Shown: in pieces, positions 18,932 to 31,192 of the stretch | Layout of the letters: every line of letters starts with the position of its first letter | How positions within the stretch are numbered: position 1 is the first letter of the stretch | DNA from: Yersinia artesiana | GTDB lineage: Bacteria > Pseudomonadota > Gammaproteobacteria > Enterobacterales > Enterobacteriaceae | Length of the DNA: 64,000 nt | Assembly: GCF_902726545.1 (NCBI RefSeq) | Contig: NZ_CACVAD010000025.1 | Span: forward strand, 1 to 64,000 | Reading direction: 5' to 3' | Notes under the pieces: model-generated | What the model was told of the DNA's origin: nothing | Databases searched by the model: none | The model's input: the letters and a program-made list of their open reading frames with translations, nothing else | Made by a program: the position numbers and the translations under genes

Positions 18932-19603
18932 ATGATGAAAAAAATATTTCTGGCTTCGGCTTTAATAACCACATTTTTATTAAGTGGTTGTGCGACAGAA
19001 TCTTCACGTTCGTTAGAGGTAGCAAAAGTTGCTTCTTATGGTACGCAATATAACGGCCCCCGCAGTCCTATTTCCGTAGGTAAATTTGATAATCGCTCAA
19101 GTTATATGAGCGGAATCTTCTCTGATGGCGTGGATCGTTTAGGGAATCAGTCAAAAACCATTCTGGTGACGCACTTGCAACAAACTGGCCGCTTTAATGT
19201 ATTAGAGCGTACCAATATGGAAGAGTTAAAGAACGAAGCGGCCATTTCCGGGAAAAGCCAGCAGTTGAAAGGCGCTACCTATGTTGTTACCGGTGATGTG
19301 ACCGAGTTTGGCCGTAAAGAAACCGGTGACCGTCAGCTCTTTGGTATTTTAGGGCGGGGCAAATCTCAGGTGGCTTACGCCAAAGTTAATCTGAATATCG
19401 TCAATGTTAATACCTCAGAAGTGGTGTTTTCTTCACAAGGTGCTGGCGAGTATGAACTGTCTAACCGTGAAGTCATTGGCTTTGGTGGCACGGCAAGTTA
19501 TGACTCAACCTTGAACGGCAAAGTGCTGGATTTAGCTATCCGTGAAGCCGTCAATAACTTGGTCGCCGGTATTGAATCAGGCGCATGGCAGCCTGCGAAA
19601 TAA
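18932..19603 (+). CDS. CsgG/HfaB-like lipoprotein
   Basis: This is an exported lipoprotein of the CsgG/HfaB family. After the N terminus MMKKIFLASALITT, the lipobox LLSGC gives the mature Cys at about residue 20. Family signatures follow: PRSPISVGKFDNRSSYM, LVTHLQQTGRFNVLERTNMEEL near residue 85, and ATYVVTGDVTEFG near 115. The remainder resembles the CsgG periplasmic domain, but whether it forms a pore is unknown. An earlier in-frame ATG at 18890 would put a charged stretch before the signal, so 18932 (or 18935) is preferred, although its ribosome site is weak. It is first in an operon with two further lipoproteins. Confidence 0.85.
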   Translation: MMKKIFLASALITTFLLSGCATESSRSLEVAKVASYGTQYNGPRSPISVGKFDNRSSYMSGIFSDGVDRLGNQSKTILVTHLQQTGRFNVLERTNMEELKNEAAISGKSQQLKGATYVVTGDVTEFGRKETGDRQLFGILGRGKSQVAYAKVNLNIVNVNTSEVVFSSQGAGEYELSNREVIGFGGTASYDSTLNGKVLDLAIREAVNNLVAGIESGAWQPAK

Positions 19604-19632
19604 ATCTTAATAACGAGTATGGATACTGCAAG

Positions 19633-19989
19633 ATGAAACTGACACAAAAGATATCTCTGCTATTAGCAGCCAGCGTGTTGGCTGGTTGTGCCACGGCACC
19701 GAAACCTATTTACCACTGGGATAATTATCAATCTACGGTTTATGAATATTATAAATCTGATGCCAGCCCTGAACAGCAAATTGCTGCCTTAAAAGAGAGC
19801 ATTGAAAAGTCTCGCGCTAAAGGTTTGCCTGTTCCTCCAGGTTTACATGCACATCTGGGCATGTTGTATGGCAATACCGGTCATACCGACCTGGCAATGG
19901 CTGAATTTAACACGGAGAAATCGGCATTCCCTGAGTCTGCTCCGTTTATGGATTTCTTGATGAGTAAGGATAAAGGGGCATTTAAATGA
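19633..19989 (+). CDS. DUF4810 lipoprotein
   Basis: This is a small predicted lipoprotein of 118 residues. The signal MKLTQKISLLLAASVLAGC ends in a lipobox with Cys 19. The mature part contains IYHWDNYQSTVYEYYK and a TPR-like segment, GLHAHLGMLYGNTGHTDLAM, which define DUF4810. It starts 29 bases after the CsgG-like gene and overlaps the next gene by four bases (ATGA), indicating coupled translation. The same trio of lipoproteins occurs in Neisseria and other Proteobacteria; function is not established. Confidence 0.85.
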   Translation: MKLTQKISLLLAASVLAGCATAPKPIYHWDNYQSTVYEYYKSDASPEQQIAALKESIEKSRAKGLPVPPGLHAHLGMLYGNTGHTDLAMAEFNTEKSAFPESAPFMDFLMSKDKGAFK

Positions 19990-20642
19990 AAGCTATTTTT
20001 GCGGTATGTGCTGTCATGATGGCGCTGTTATTGACCGGTTGCGCTAAGCCAGTCAGTCAGGATTACTCAGCCTTTAAGCAAAGTAAGCCAAAGAGCATTT
20101 TGGTTCTGTTGCCACAAAATCAGTCACCTGAAGTGGAAGCCAGTCATGGCATGCTGTCTCAGGTCACTTACCCTTTATCTGAAGCGGGTTACTACGTGTT
20201 GCCAGTAGCCGTCGTTGAAGAAACCTTCAAACAAAATGGGATGACTAACGCCGCTGATATCAGTGCTGTCAGCCCGGCCAAACTTCGCAAGATCTTTGGT
20301 GCTGATGCAGCACTGTACATTACCGTTGTCCAATATGGTACGTCATATCAGATAGTGACCAGTGATACACGGGTAACGGCAAATGCAAAACTGGTTGATT
20401 TGAAAACCGGTAAGCTGCTGTGGAGTGGCAGTGCTACTGCATCCAGCAATGAAGGAGATAGCTCTTCCGGTGGCATTATCGGTATGCTGGTTCAGGCCGC
20501 GGTCTCTCAGATTGCCAATACTATGACTGACAAAAGCCATGATATTGCTGCTATCACCAGCGCCAGAATGCTGTCTGCCGGGACACCAAACGGCATTTTG
20601 TACGGGCCGCGCTCCCCACAATACGGTAAAGATGGCATATAA
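19986..20642 (+). CDS. DUF799 (GNA1162-like) lipoprotein
   Basis: This is a predicted outer-membrane lipoprotein of 218 residues. The signal peptide ends LLLTGC (Cys 19). The mature region carries PKSILVLLPQNQSPEVEASHG near residue 35, the DUF799 core KIFGADAALYITVVQYG near 100, a Gly/Ser-rich helix region, and a C-terminal GPRSPQYGKDG that echoes the PRSP motif of the CsgG-like partner. GNA1162 of Neisseria meningitidis is a member and has a TolB-like fold. It is translationally coupled to DUF4810 and ends the operon at a terminator. Confidence 0.86.
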   Translation: MKAIFAVCAVMMALLLTGCAKPVSQDYSAFKQSKPKSILVLLPQNQSPEVEASHGMLSQVTYPLSEAGYYVLPVAVVEETFKQNGMTNAADISAVSPAKLRKIFGADAALYITVVQYGTSYQIVTSDTRVTANAKLVDLKTGKLLWSGSATASSNEGDSSSGGIIGMLVQAAVSQIANTMTDKSHDIAAITSARMLSAGTPNGILYGPRSPQYGKDGI

Positions 20643-20655
20643 GCCTCTTTAATAC

Positions 20656-20690
20656 TCATGCCCCTGAAGCCCTCGGGGCATGAGTTTATT
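20656..20690 (+). terminator. Terminator of three-lipoprotein operon
   Basis: CTCATGCCCC at 20656-20665 pairs with GGGGCATGAG at 20675-20684, followed by TTTATTT. Confidence 0.88.
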
Positions 20691-20708
20691 TCTGCAATCT
20701 TCCCTGAT

Positions 20709-21047
20709 TCAGCCGCTCGCGTTCCCATTCGATAATGTCATTTCAAGTGCCATCGCCGGGCATCTAACTACACATTCACCGCAACCATCACACAATTTAT
20801 CAACTAAGGTGGGGGGCTGGTTGGGCTGCCAAAGTAGTGCTTGTTTTTCACAATAATCGGCGCAACTATCACAATAGATATAGGTATTTTGGCAGAGGTT
20901 TCTTATCACCGGATAAAGGTGCGTTGAAGGCGGCGAGTCGCTGGCTGCACCTTTTAATAAGCCACGAAATAGCCCTCGACGGCTGATAACCCGGCTTTCC
21001 ATATAGGCTTTGTAGTAGCGCTCATCTCTGCTCATCGTTTTTTTCAC
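20709..21047 (-). CDS. NapF/DmsE-like 4Fe-4S ferredoxin
   Basis: This is a small iron-sulphur protein of 112 residues, last in the dms operon. It has an arginine-pair motif SRRGLFRGLL near residue 22, as in NapF, and two Cys clusters: CDSC-x3-C near residue 60 with an extra upstream Cys, and the classic CDGCGECVVRCP near residue 87. It looks like the C-terminal half of NapF. It probably helps insert or protect the enzyme's Fe-S clusters or Mo cofactor, or carries electrons; this is inference. The GTG at 21047 overlaps the dmsD stop (GTGA); an ATG at 21035 is the alternative. Confidence 0.75.
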   Translation of the reverse strand: MKKTMSRDERYYKAYMESRVISRRGLFRGLLKGAASDSPPSTHLYPVIRNLCQNTYIYCDSCADYCEKQALLWQPNQPPTLVDKLCDGCGECVVRCPAMALEMTLSNGNASG

Positions 21048-21658
21048 CGATACAGCTCATAAAGCTGAGGAAATAAACCTAACTTCGTTTGCAGGGTTTT
21101 TAGGTAACACTCGGTAATCTCGGCCAATAGGGGATAAACCCGATACTCGACCTGGGCATTTTTCACTAATTCAAGATAGCGGTAGGCCCACGGCAGCAGG
21201 TGCTCAGTGAGTAGCACTAGTGCCGAATCAGGTGGCTGTTGCTGAGTTAAAGCTGAGTGCTCAATGAGATGCACCCAAGCCAACAGCATTAAACCAAACT
21301 GGTCTTCCGGCTCATGGATAGCACTCTGGCTTGCCAGCCCTAATGTCGCCAGAAATTCACGATATTGCAGGGTGCTGGCTCCCATCAGAATGCTTTCTTT
21401 ATCCAGATAAACAGATCCCCAAGGCGGCGCGGGCATTTCACCTTGCCCTTCAAACAGCACCGAGAAGTCATATTCCAATTGTTCTGGCGAAATATCAGGT
21501 AGCTGTTGGCAATAACGGCCAATGTTGGCCGGATGAGGCCATGGGAAAAGATCTTGTATTTGTGGCAGCAATGGCCAGAGTCGCCGCATAGTATCGGACT
21601 GCGGGGGATAGTAAAAACACGCGCCGAGAATGCGTGGCAAGGTAGTGTTTAATAACAT
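21044..21658 (-). CDS. dmsD: TorD/DmsD-family molybdoenzyme chaperone
   Basis: This is a cytosolic redox-enzyme maturation protein that would bind the Tat signal of the DmsA-like subunit and proofread export. The 204 residues are all-alpha, with family motifs YDFSVLFEGQGEMPAPPWGSVY near residue 65 (the conserved Y-x-x-LF and PP-x-GS-x-Y) and EPEDQFGLMLLAWVHLIEH near residue 117 (E-P-x-D). The ATG at 21658 follows AGGAGAG; a TTG one codon earlier is less likely. It lies between dmsC (118 bases away) and the ferredoxin gene. Confidence 0.88.
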   Translation of the reverse strand: MLLNTTLPRILGACFYYPPQSDTMRRLWPLLPQIQDLFPWPHPANIGRYCQQLPDISPEQLEYDFSVLFEGQGEMPAPPWGSVYLDKESILMGASTLQYREFLATLGLASQSAIHEPEDQFGLMLLAWVHLIEHSALTQQQPPDSALVLLTEHLLPWAYRYLELVKNAQVEYRVYPLLAEITECYLKTLQTKLGLFPQLYELYR

Positions 21659-21776
21659 CAACTTTCTCTCTCTCCTGGCCGGTCACGGTATTCTTATTTA
21701 GCCGCAGAGGAATGCGGCTAAACAGGCGTTTTAAAAATAATAACCTTAAAATTAATGGTCTTAAAAACGCGTCAAA

Positions 21777-22553
21777 TTACATCGGCACTTGCCAAAGATT
21801 ATAGAAAGCGATGCGCCCAGCTAATTCACCGATGACCAGCGCGGAAGCACTCACTGCCAGTGTCGCTCGTGGGATCCGGTCTTTGAGTAATGCTGCTGCG
21901 GCCACGAAAATGCCCAAAGTGAGTAGCAGGATTTGCACTCCCCAAAACATAGCCTGCTGGCTACTCAGTTCCACCGAACTTTGCCCAAGAAAACTTAAGT
22001 AGCCTGGCTTATTCACCAACGTCACGATAGCGCCAACTAATAACGCCGTGGCTCCCACCTGACGTGCGCCAGTGAGGATGGCGAAAGCACCGCCGCCGAC
22101 CAATACTGTCATCCACAGCTGTAATGAGGTGTATGAGGTATCCCAGTTAGGCACTGTAGCCAATTGATAAACTTGGGTTATTGACCACGCAAAGGCTAAT
22201 CCGAAAATCACTGTTACCACATTACACAGCATGGCCAGCACGGTATTTCTCACCATGACAGAGAAAAACACCGTGCCACAAGCCATCGCGACAAACAGAC
22301 TGCTGAGCACTATTTCATTGCTCATCGGGGAGCGGCCGACGCCGAGTAACATGTTCATCGCCCGCAGGGGTTGTCCAACATGCAGAGCGCCAATGATCAA
22401 CCCCACAAGCATCAGAATCAGGCCGACAATATTGGCCTGTTTGAGCTGTTGTGCTGTGGTCAGGCCGAGTTTATGACTCAAAAACACTAAAGCAAACACC
22501 CCAACGGCGGTTTGCCCCAGTACGGTGAAGAATACCAAAGGTAATTCGTGCAT
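21777..22553 (-). CDS. dmsC: DmsC-like membrane anchor subunit
   Basis: This is the inner-membrane quinol-oxidising anchor of a DMSO-reductase-type enzyme. The 258 residues give about eight helices. The N terminus MHELPLVFFTVLGQTAVG resembles DmsC/YnfH. A conserved LHVGQPLRAMNMLLGVGRSPMSNE segment near residue 63 holds a His that may be involved in quinol binding. The start has GGAGG just upstream and follows the dmsB stop by one base. It would pass electrons from menaquinol to the DmsB Fe-S clusters. Confidence 0.9.
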   Translation of the reverse strand: MHELPLVFFTVLGQTAVGVFALVFLSHKLGLTTAQQLKQANIVGLILMLVGLIIGALHVGQPLRAMNMLLGVGRSPMSNEIVLSSLFVAMACGTVFFSVMVRNTVLAMLCNVVTVIFGLAFAWSITQVYQLATVPNWDTSYTSLQLWMTVLVGGGAFAILTGARQVGATALLVGAIVTLVNKPGYLSFLGQSSVELSSQQAMFWGVQILLLTLGIFVAAAALLKDRIPRATLAVSASALVIGELAGRIAFYNLWQVPM

Positions 22554-22554
22554 T

Positions 22555-23163
22555 TTATACCTCCGCCGGATTTTGGATGCGGCCTGATGTATCACCGGAT
22601 GGCCTGGCATCGCGATGGCTTCTGATAACCAAATTAGGGTGGGTGAGATGGGCCAGGGGTAAGGGCGCTACTGCATCTTCTTCACCGTATTTATCACGTA
22701 ATACGGTGATGTCATCGAAATCTAATGCCCGTTGTGGGCAAGATTCGACACACACTGGCTTATGTCCTTCGGCAACGCGTTGGTAGCAACCATCACATTT
22801 GGTCATCAGTTTCTTGTTGGCATCAAATTGTGGCGCACCATAGGGGCAACGCATCTCGCAATAACGACAGCCTACACACAACTCCTGATTCACGACCACT
22901 AAACCGTCTTCTTCACGTTTGTGCATGGCACCGGTCGGGCAGCCGGTGACACAAGTGGGTGACGAGCAGTGATTACAGGCGATGGACAGGTAGTAATTAA
23001 AGACATTCTGTACCCATATATTGCCCTGTTGCATCCAGCTACCGCCGCCATACTCGTAGACCCGGCGCAGTTTTGGCCCAAGTTCCAGGTTCTTCTCATC
23101 CTTGCAGCTGATTTGGCAGGTCTTGCATCCCGTGCATTTGGTAGAGTCGACAAAAAAAACCAT
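22555..23163 (-). CDS. dmsB: DmsB-like four-cluster ferredoxin subunit
   Basis: This electron-transfer subunit links DmsC to DmsA. The 202 residues contain four ferredoxin-like Cys groups: CTGCKTCQISC, CNHCSSPTCVTGCP, CVGCRYCEMRCP and CDGC...CVESCP, as in E. coli DmsB, and the C-terminal end RPSGDTSGRIQNPAEV also matches. The start is odd. The best ribosome site (AAGGAG) precedes an ATG at 23173 reading MKQYGFF, which is the family N terminus, but a run of eight T (A at 23152-23159) shifts it out of frame; seven would be in frame. In the sequence as given the frame is open only from the ATG at 23163, which lacks a good site. A sequencing error or real frameshift is possible. Confidence 0.88.
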   Translation of the reverse strand: MVFFVDSTKCTGCKTCQISCKDEKNLELGPKLRRVYEYGGGSWMQQGNIWVQNVFNYYLSIACNHCSSPTCVTGCPTGAMHKREEDGLVVVNQELCVGCRYCEMRCPYGAPQFDANKKLMTKCDGCYQRVAEGHKPVCVESCPQRALDFDDITVLRDKYGEEDAVAPLPLAHLTHPNLVIRSHRDARPSGDTSGRIQNPAEV

Positions 23164-23184
23164 ATTGCTTCATTTTTCAACTCC

Positions 23185-25608
23185 TTATGCGCGTTTAACT
23201 TCAACGAGGTTGGTGTGTTGTGGGTTACCTTTCGCTAATGGCGACGGGCGCTGGGTCGTCAGGGTATTGATACATCCGCCGACATCAATGCCCTCCTTGT
23301 TGAGATTGCGCCATGCCCCTTGCGGCACACAAATCACGCCGGGTAAAACTCGCTCGGTAATTTTGACCGCAATGCGTATCCGCCCCCGGTCATTGAATAT
23401 TTCGACCATCTCGCCTGGTTGGAGGCCACGAGCCTGAGCATCAATGGGGTTCATCCAAAACTGATGTGGTACTGCTTCACGTAACATTGCCACGTTGTAA
23501 TAAGATGAATGGCAATGGCCTTTAATATGGAAACCGGTCATTTGTAATGGATAGGTTCTTAGCGTTTCGACATCACTGACCCCTTCAAATGTCGGGCAAT
23601 ATTCAGCGACGGCAGTAATGCGATCTCCGGGGGCCAGTTGCCACTCTTTTCCTAGTGTGGCAAGCGCTTCTGAGTAGATTTCAATTTTGCCTGATGGCGT
23701 TTTCAACGGGTTATTTTGCGGGTCATCACGGAAGGCTTTTAGGGCGATATATTGACTGCTATCGGCATAAATCCGGTCAATAATACCTTTGTCGTTGGTT
23801 TGCTCAAACGGCGGCAGCGCCGGGTTCTTTTCGCGCATTTTGTTATAGCTAATTTCAATCCATTCTTGCTGGGTATGACCTTCAGTAAAGGCTTCGCCAA
23901 TGCCACATTTAGCCGCAATTTCGGCTAAAACATCATAAGACGGGCGACATTCCCACATAGGTTCGATAGCGTTTTGCAGTCGCGTCACGTAGTGATAAGC
24001 CCCACTGGCATAGGAGTTATCAATTAAATCATTAGATTCCACCGAGGTGACATCGGGTAATAATAAATCAGCATATTTAGCTGAGCGGGTCATGTGGTTT
24101 TCCCACACCAAAATAAACTCACACAGCGACTCATCTTGCAAAATACGGTGGGTTTTATTCAGATCAGAATGCTGATTGCCAATCACATTACTGGCGTAAT
24201 TCCACATAAACTTAATATTGGTATCAAGTTTATCTTTATTCTTCACATGCGCATTTTTAGCAGTCATCTCAGTGCCACGAAAAATAGCATCAGTCCACAT
24301 AAAGCAAGGAATGGCGGTTTTTATCGGGTTGGGAATACTGAATCCCGGCACGGGATATTTGACGTTCCCACCCCAGGCTCCGGTATTGGTTCCGGCCCTA
24401 CCGATATTTCCGGTCATCAACGGCAACATCATAATTGAACGCGCCGCCTGTTCACCATTGGCACTGCGTTGAATGCCCCACCCCTGGGAGATCCAGGCGG
24501 CACGGGCATTTCCTAGCTCGCGCGCGAGTTGGATAATACGGGTTGGCGCAATACCGGTTATTTCGCTGGCCCATGCCGGTGTTTTTTCTATCCCGTCGGG
24601 GCCGTATCCTAAAATATAATCTTTATATGAGCTATTAGCGGGGGCCGAGGCGGGTAATGTACTGCCATCCCAACCGACACAATATTCCTTTAGGAAATCT
24701 TCATCTGTCAGATTTTCTTTAATTAATACATAACCCAATGCGGCGACCAGTGCGGCATCGGTGCCGGGGAATATCGGGATCCATTCGGCATTGAGGGTAG
24801 TGACACTATCAGTCATCCGTGGGTCGATAATAATAACTTTAGCTTTACTCTTCCCCAGAGCATGAACAGTTTCAATATATTGCCCGCCCCCTGACATGCG
24901 TGTTTCGGCCAAATTATGGCCGAACATCACCACTAAATCGGAGTTTTTAATTTCATCCAGCAGGGTTTCATCCGCATTGCCATAAATATAAGGCATTACA
25001 GTATTAATTTGCGCGGTGGAGTAGGTGCCGTGTTGATCCAGAAAACCACCCAGTAAACTGAGCATTCTTTTACAGGCATTACGCCCTTGTAAATTAGCGC
25101 CAGTAGAGCCAGAACCATATTGATAATAAATGGCTTCGTTGCCGTGTTGCTCAATGGTTTTTTTTAGATTATCCGCCACAATAGTGGTAGCTTCATCCCA
25201 ACTTATTCGTTTGAATTTACCTTCGCCACGTTTACCCACTCGCAACATAGGATATTTTACCCGGTCAGGATTATAGGTTTTCCATCTGACCGAACGGCCG
25301 CGTAAGCAGGGCCGAATTTGATGTTCACCAAATGTGGAATCATCATAAATTGCTTCATTAGCAATCTTAATAATTTCACCATTTTTGACATGTACTTTTA
25401 GTGGGCAGCGGCTGCCACAGTTAACCAGGCAAGCGCTGTATTTAACCGTTTCTTGATTGGCTAATACCGCCTGTTCTGGCGCGGCTTGTACAGAAAAAGG
25501 TAGGGTGATAGAACCGGCAATTGCCGCAGCCCCAGTAACTGCGGCAGATGTTTGAATAAATTCACGGCGGCTCAGCGAGCCAGTGATAGGTCTTTTATTG
25601 TTATTCAT
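23185..25608 (-). CDS. dmsA: DmsA-like molybdopterin oxidoreductase, catalytic subunit
   Basis: This is a Tat-exported catalytic subunit of a DMSO/TMAO/selenate-type reductase on the periplasmic face. A twin-arginine signal with SRREFIQ is at residues 13-19. A 4Fe-4S site follows (CLVNCGSRCPLKVHV, then RPCLRGRS), and then bis-MGD domains (YQYGSGSTGANLQG, VVMFGHNLAETRMSGGG, WISQGWGIQRSANGEQ) and a C-terminal molydopterin-dinucleotide domain (FHIKGHCHSSYYN). The length, 807, is as for DmsA/YnfE. The start at 25608 has AAGGGA six bases upstream. The operon dmsABCD-ferredoxin follows in one direction. The exact substrate, DMSO or another oxide, is not determined. Confidence 0.92.
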   Translation of the reverse strand: MNNNKRPITGSLSRREFIQTSAAVTGAAAIAGSITLPFSVQAAPEQAVLANQETVKYSACLVNCGSRCPLKVHVKNGEIIKIANEAIYDDSTFGEHQIRPCLRGRSVRWKTYNPDRVKYPMLRVGKRGEGKFKRISWDEATTIVADNLKKTIEQHGNEAIYYQYGSGSTGANLQGRNACKRMLSLLGGFLDQHGTYSTAQINTVMPYIYGNADETLLDEIKNSDLVVMFGHNLAETRMSGGGQYIETVHALGKSKAKVIIIDPRMTDSVTTLNAEWIPIFPGTDAALVAALGYVLIKENLTDEDFLKEYCVGWDGSTLPASAPANSSYKDYILGYGPDGIEKTPAWASEITGIAPTRIIQLARELGNARAAWISQGWGIQRSANGEQAARSIMMLPLMTGNIGRAGTNTGAWGGNVKYPVPGFSIPNPIKTAIPCFMWTDAIFRGTEMTAKNAHVKNKDKLDTNIKFMWNYASNVIGNQHSDLNKTHRILQDESLCEFILVWENHMTRSAKYADLLLPDVTSVESNDLIDNSYASGAYHYVTRLQNAIEPMWECRPSYDVLAEIAAKCGIGEAFTEGHTQQEWIEISYNKMREKNPALPPFEQTNDKGIIDRIYADSSQYIALKAFRDDPQNNPLKTPSGKIEIYSEALATLGKEWQLAPGDRITAVAEYCPTFEGVSDVETLRTYPLQMTGFHIKGHCHSSYYNVAMLREAVPHQFWMNPIDAQARGLQPGEMVEIFNDRGRIRIAVKITERVLPGVICVPQGAWRNLNKEGIDVGGCINTLTTQRPSPLAKGNPQHTNLVEVKRA

Positions 25609-25702
25609 CAACATTCCCTTTGCGAAGGACATTTTTTGGCGAAAATAAAATATGGAATAGCGTGCTAATGTCCCACCTTAGGAAATAATTTGTTACTTTC
25701 AT

Positions 25703-25716
25703 ATGATATAAATCAA
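25703..25716 (-). promoter_or_regulatory. FNR box upstream of dmsA
   Basis: ATGAT-N4-ATCAA matches nine of ten conserved bases of the FNR consensus TTGAT-N4-ATCAA. It is 95 bases from the dmsA start. This fits anaerobic induction, as known for dmsABC in E. coli. Confidence 0.7.
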
Positions 25717-26118
25717 CTAAGAGGGTATAACGAAAATATAGAGCTTATTTATGTGATTACGTCGTAAGTTATTAGTGATTTAATGCGAGCTATTAACTAT
25801 TTTCTATACATAAATTTAATATGCTAATGTGGTGAGAAACTGTGATAAAGAATCAATCTCAAATGAAAGTAATATATTTTTATTTTCTGTGATTTATTTA
25901 ATTTAACTTAATTATTTTGAGAAAAGTCTTAATAAATAGATGTCGATCGTGAGTAACTATTTCTCCGTCTAATGCAAATTTAAGGAAACATTAAATCAAC
26001 GTGAATAAGGGCCAAAATAGCGGCTGATTTATTTTCTAACGCAAGAGGTGATCTGTATCACGATTTTTAGCTCTTCCTGCTTGTCGTCGGGTATTAACAT
26101 GTTAATTTAGCTGTAGTT
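25717..26118. other. AT-rich divergent region dmsA/bglG
   Basis: There is no gene in these 402 bases. The left part belongs to the dmsA promoter. The right part contains a CRP-like site and presumably the bgl promoter. I see no open frame with a ribosome site. Confidence 0.45.
26047..26062 (+). promoter_or_regulatory. CRP-like site of the bgl operon
   Basis: GGTGA-N6-TCACG matches eight of ten positions of TGTGA-N6-TCACA and is symmetric. It lies about 70 bases before the RAT leader. CRP activation of bgl operons is known. Confidence 0.65.
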
Positions 26119-26196
26119 GGATTGTTACCGTCAATGGCGGGCAAAACCTGATTGAGTGGCATTGATGAATGCTGCTGAGTCGGGTTTTTTTGTTTT
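26119..26196 (+). terminator. RAT antiterminator/terminator leader before bglG
   Basis: GGATTGTTACCG followed by GGCGGGCAAAACCTGA at 26119-26151 matches the ribonucleic antiterminator (RAT) of the E. coli bgl leader. It overlaps the 5' arm of a terminator ending in CGGGTTTTTTTG (to about 26193). BglG binding to the RAT would prevent the terminator from forming. Confidence 0.88.
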
Positions 26197-26205
26197 CAGG
26201 GCTAA

Positions 26206-27054
<849 letters not shown>

Positions 27055-27083
27055 ACCATTAGCAAAAGAGATTTTAGAATACA

Positions 27084-27170
27084 GGATTGTGACTGCTTAG
27101 GGCAGGCAAAACCTGAATGTGTTGGTATCGCTCAGTGGCGGTACACAGCACATTCAGGTTTTTTTTTGCC
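27084..27170 (+). terminator. Second RAT/terminator between bglG and bglF
   Basis: GGATTGTGACTG...GGCAGGCAAAACCTGA at 27084-27116 is again a RAT. AAACCTGAATGTG then pairs with CACATTCAGGTTT (27149-27161), followed by a long T-run. It is a strong terminator that BglG binding would disarm. Confidence 0.9.
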
Positions 27171-27207
27171 CGGACTGAATGACCCTAATAGGTGTTTATT
27201 TATATAA

Positions 27208-29124
<1,917 letters not shown>

Positions 29125-29145
29125 TACTTATTCAGGAGAATATAG

Positions 29146-30543
<1,398 letters not shown>

Positions 30544-30642
30544 CGTATCGCTATTTAAAGCGCGGTGCTTTAACCTGCACCGCGTAAACTGCTATTCTAC
30601 ATCAATACTCTTCAAAGCCTTATCACGCAGGGAATGAGTGCG

Positions 30643-31161
30643 ATGTTAAATATGAGAAACCGTTTTGAGCGTAATAACCTCTTCGGCGAGAAGAATATTC
30701 ATGCTGTTTTTGAAGTTAGCCTACTGCTAAAAGCGATATTGGCTATTATGGAGATTGTGGCGGGTATTTTAACTTTTTTTGTAACCCCCCAGTTTTTATT
30801 GAATATATTGCATCGCATCACTCAAGCTGAATTTATCCAAGATCGTGGCGATGTGATTGCCAATTATTTGTTGCATGCAGCACAAAGTCTTTCCATTAGC
30901 AGTTTGCATTTCGCCGCGTTTTATTTATTAATTCATGGCATTGTTAAGTTGTGGGTCATTATTGGATTGTGGCGCAAAAAACTGGGGTATTACCCGGCGG
31001 CAATAATCATTTTTGGCTTATTTATTGTCTATCAACTTTATCGTTATACCTTTACTCATTCTATTATGCTGATTTTAATCACTATTCTTGATGTGGTGGT
31101 TATCGTGCTGACCGTGCTGGAATACCAGCAATTGCGGCAAAAACCGCCTGTTGCTGGTTGA
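30643..31161 (+). CDS. DUF2127 membrane protein
   Basis: This is a predicted inner-membrane protein of 172 residues with four helices. It matches DUF2127 in layout: FEVSLLLKAILAIMEIVAGI near residue 25, HFAAFYLLIHGIVKLWVIIGLW near 87, YYPAAIIIFGLFIVYQLYRYT near 115, and ILDVVVIVLTVLEY at the end. Function is unknown. The ATG at 30643 lies nine bases after AGGGA; the ATG at 30634 touches the site and is less likely. It stands alone between the bgl operon and the convergent yfu operon. Confidence 0.78.
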   Translation: MLNMRNRFERNNLFGEKNIHAVFEVSLLLKAILAIMEIVAGILTFFVTPQFLLNILHRITQAEFIQDRGDVIANYLLHAAQSLSISSLHFAAFYLLIHGIVKLWVIIGLWRKKLGYYPAAIIIFGLFIVYQLYRYTFTHSIMLILITILDVVVIVLTVLEYQQLRQKPPVAG

Positions 31162-31192
31162 AAACGCCGATGATGGTGAGACCACAAAACAT

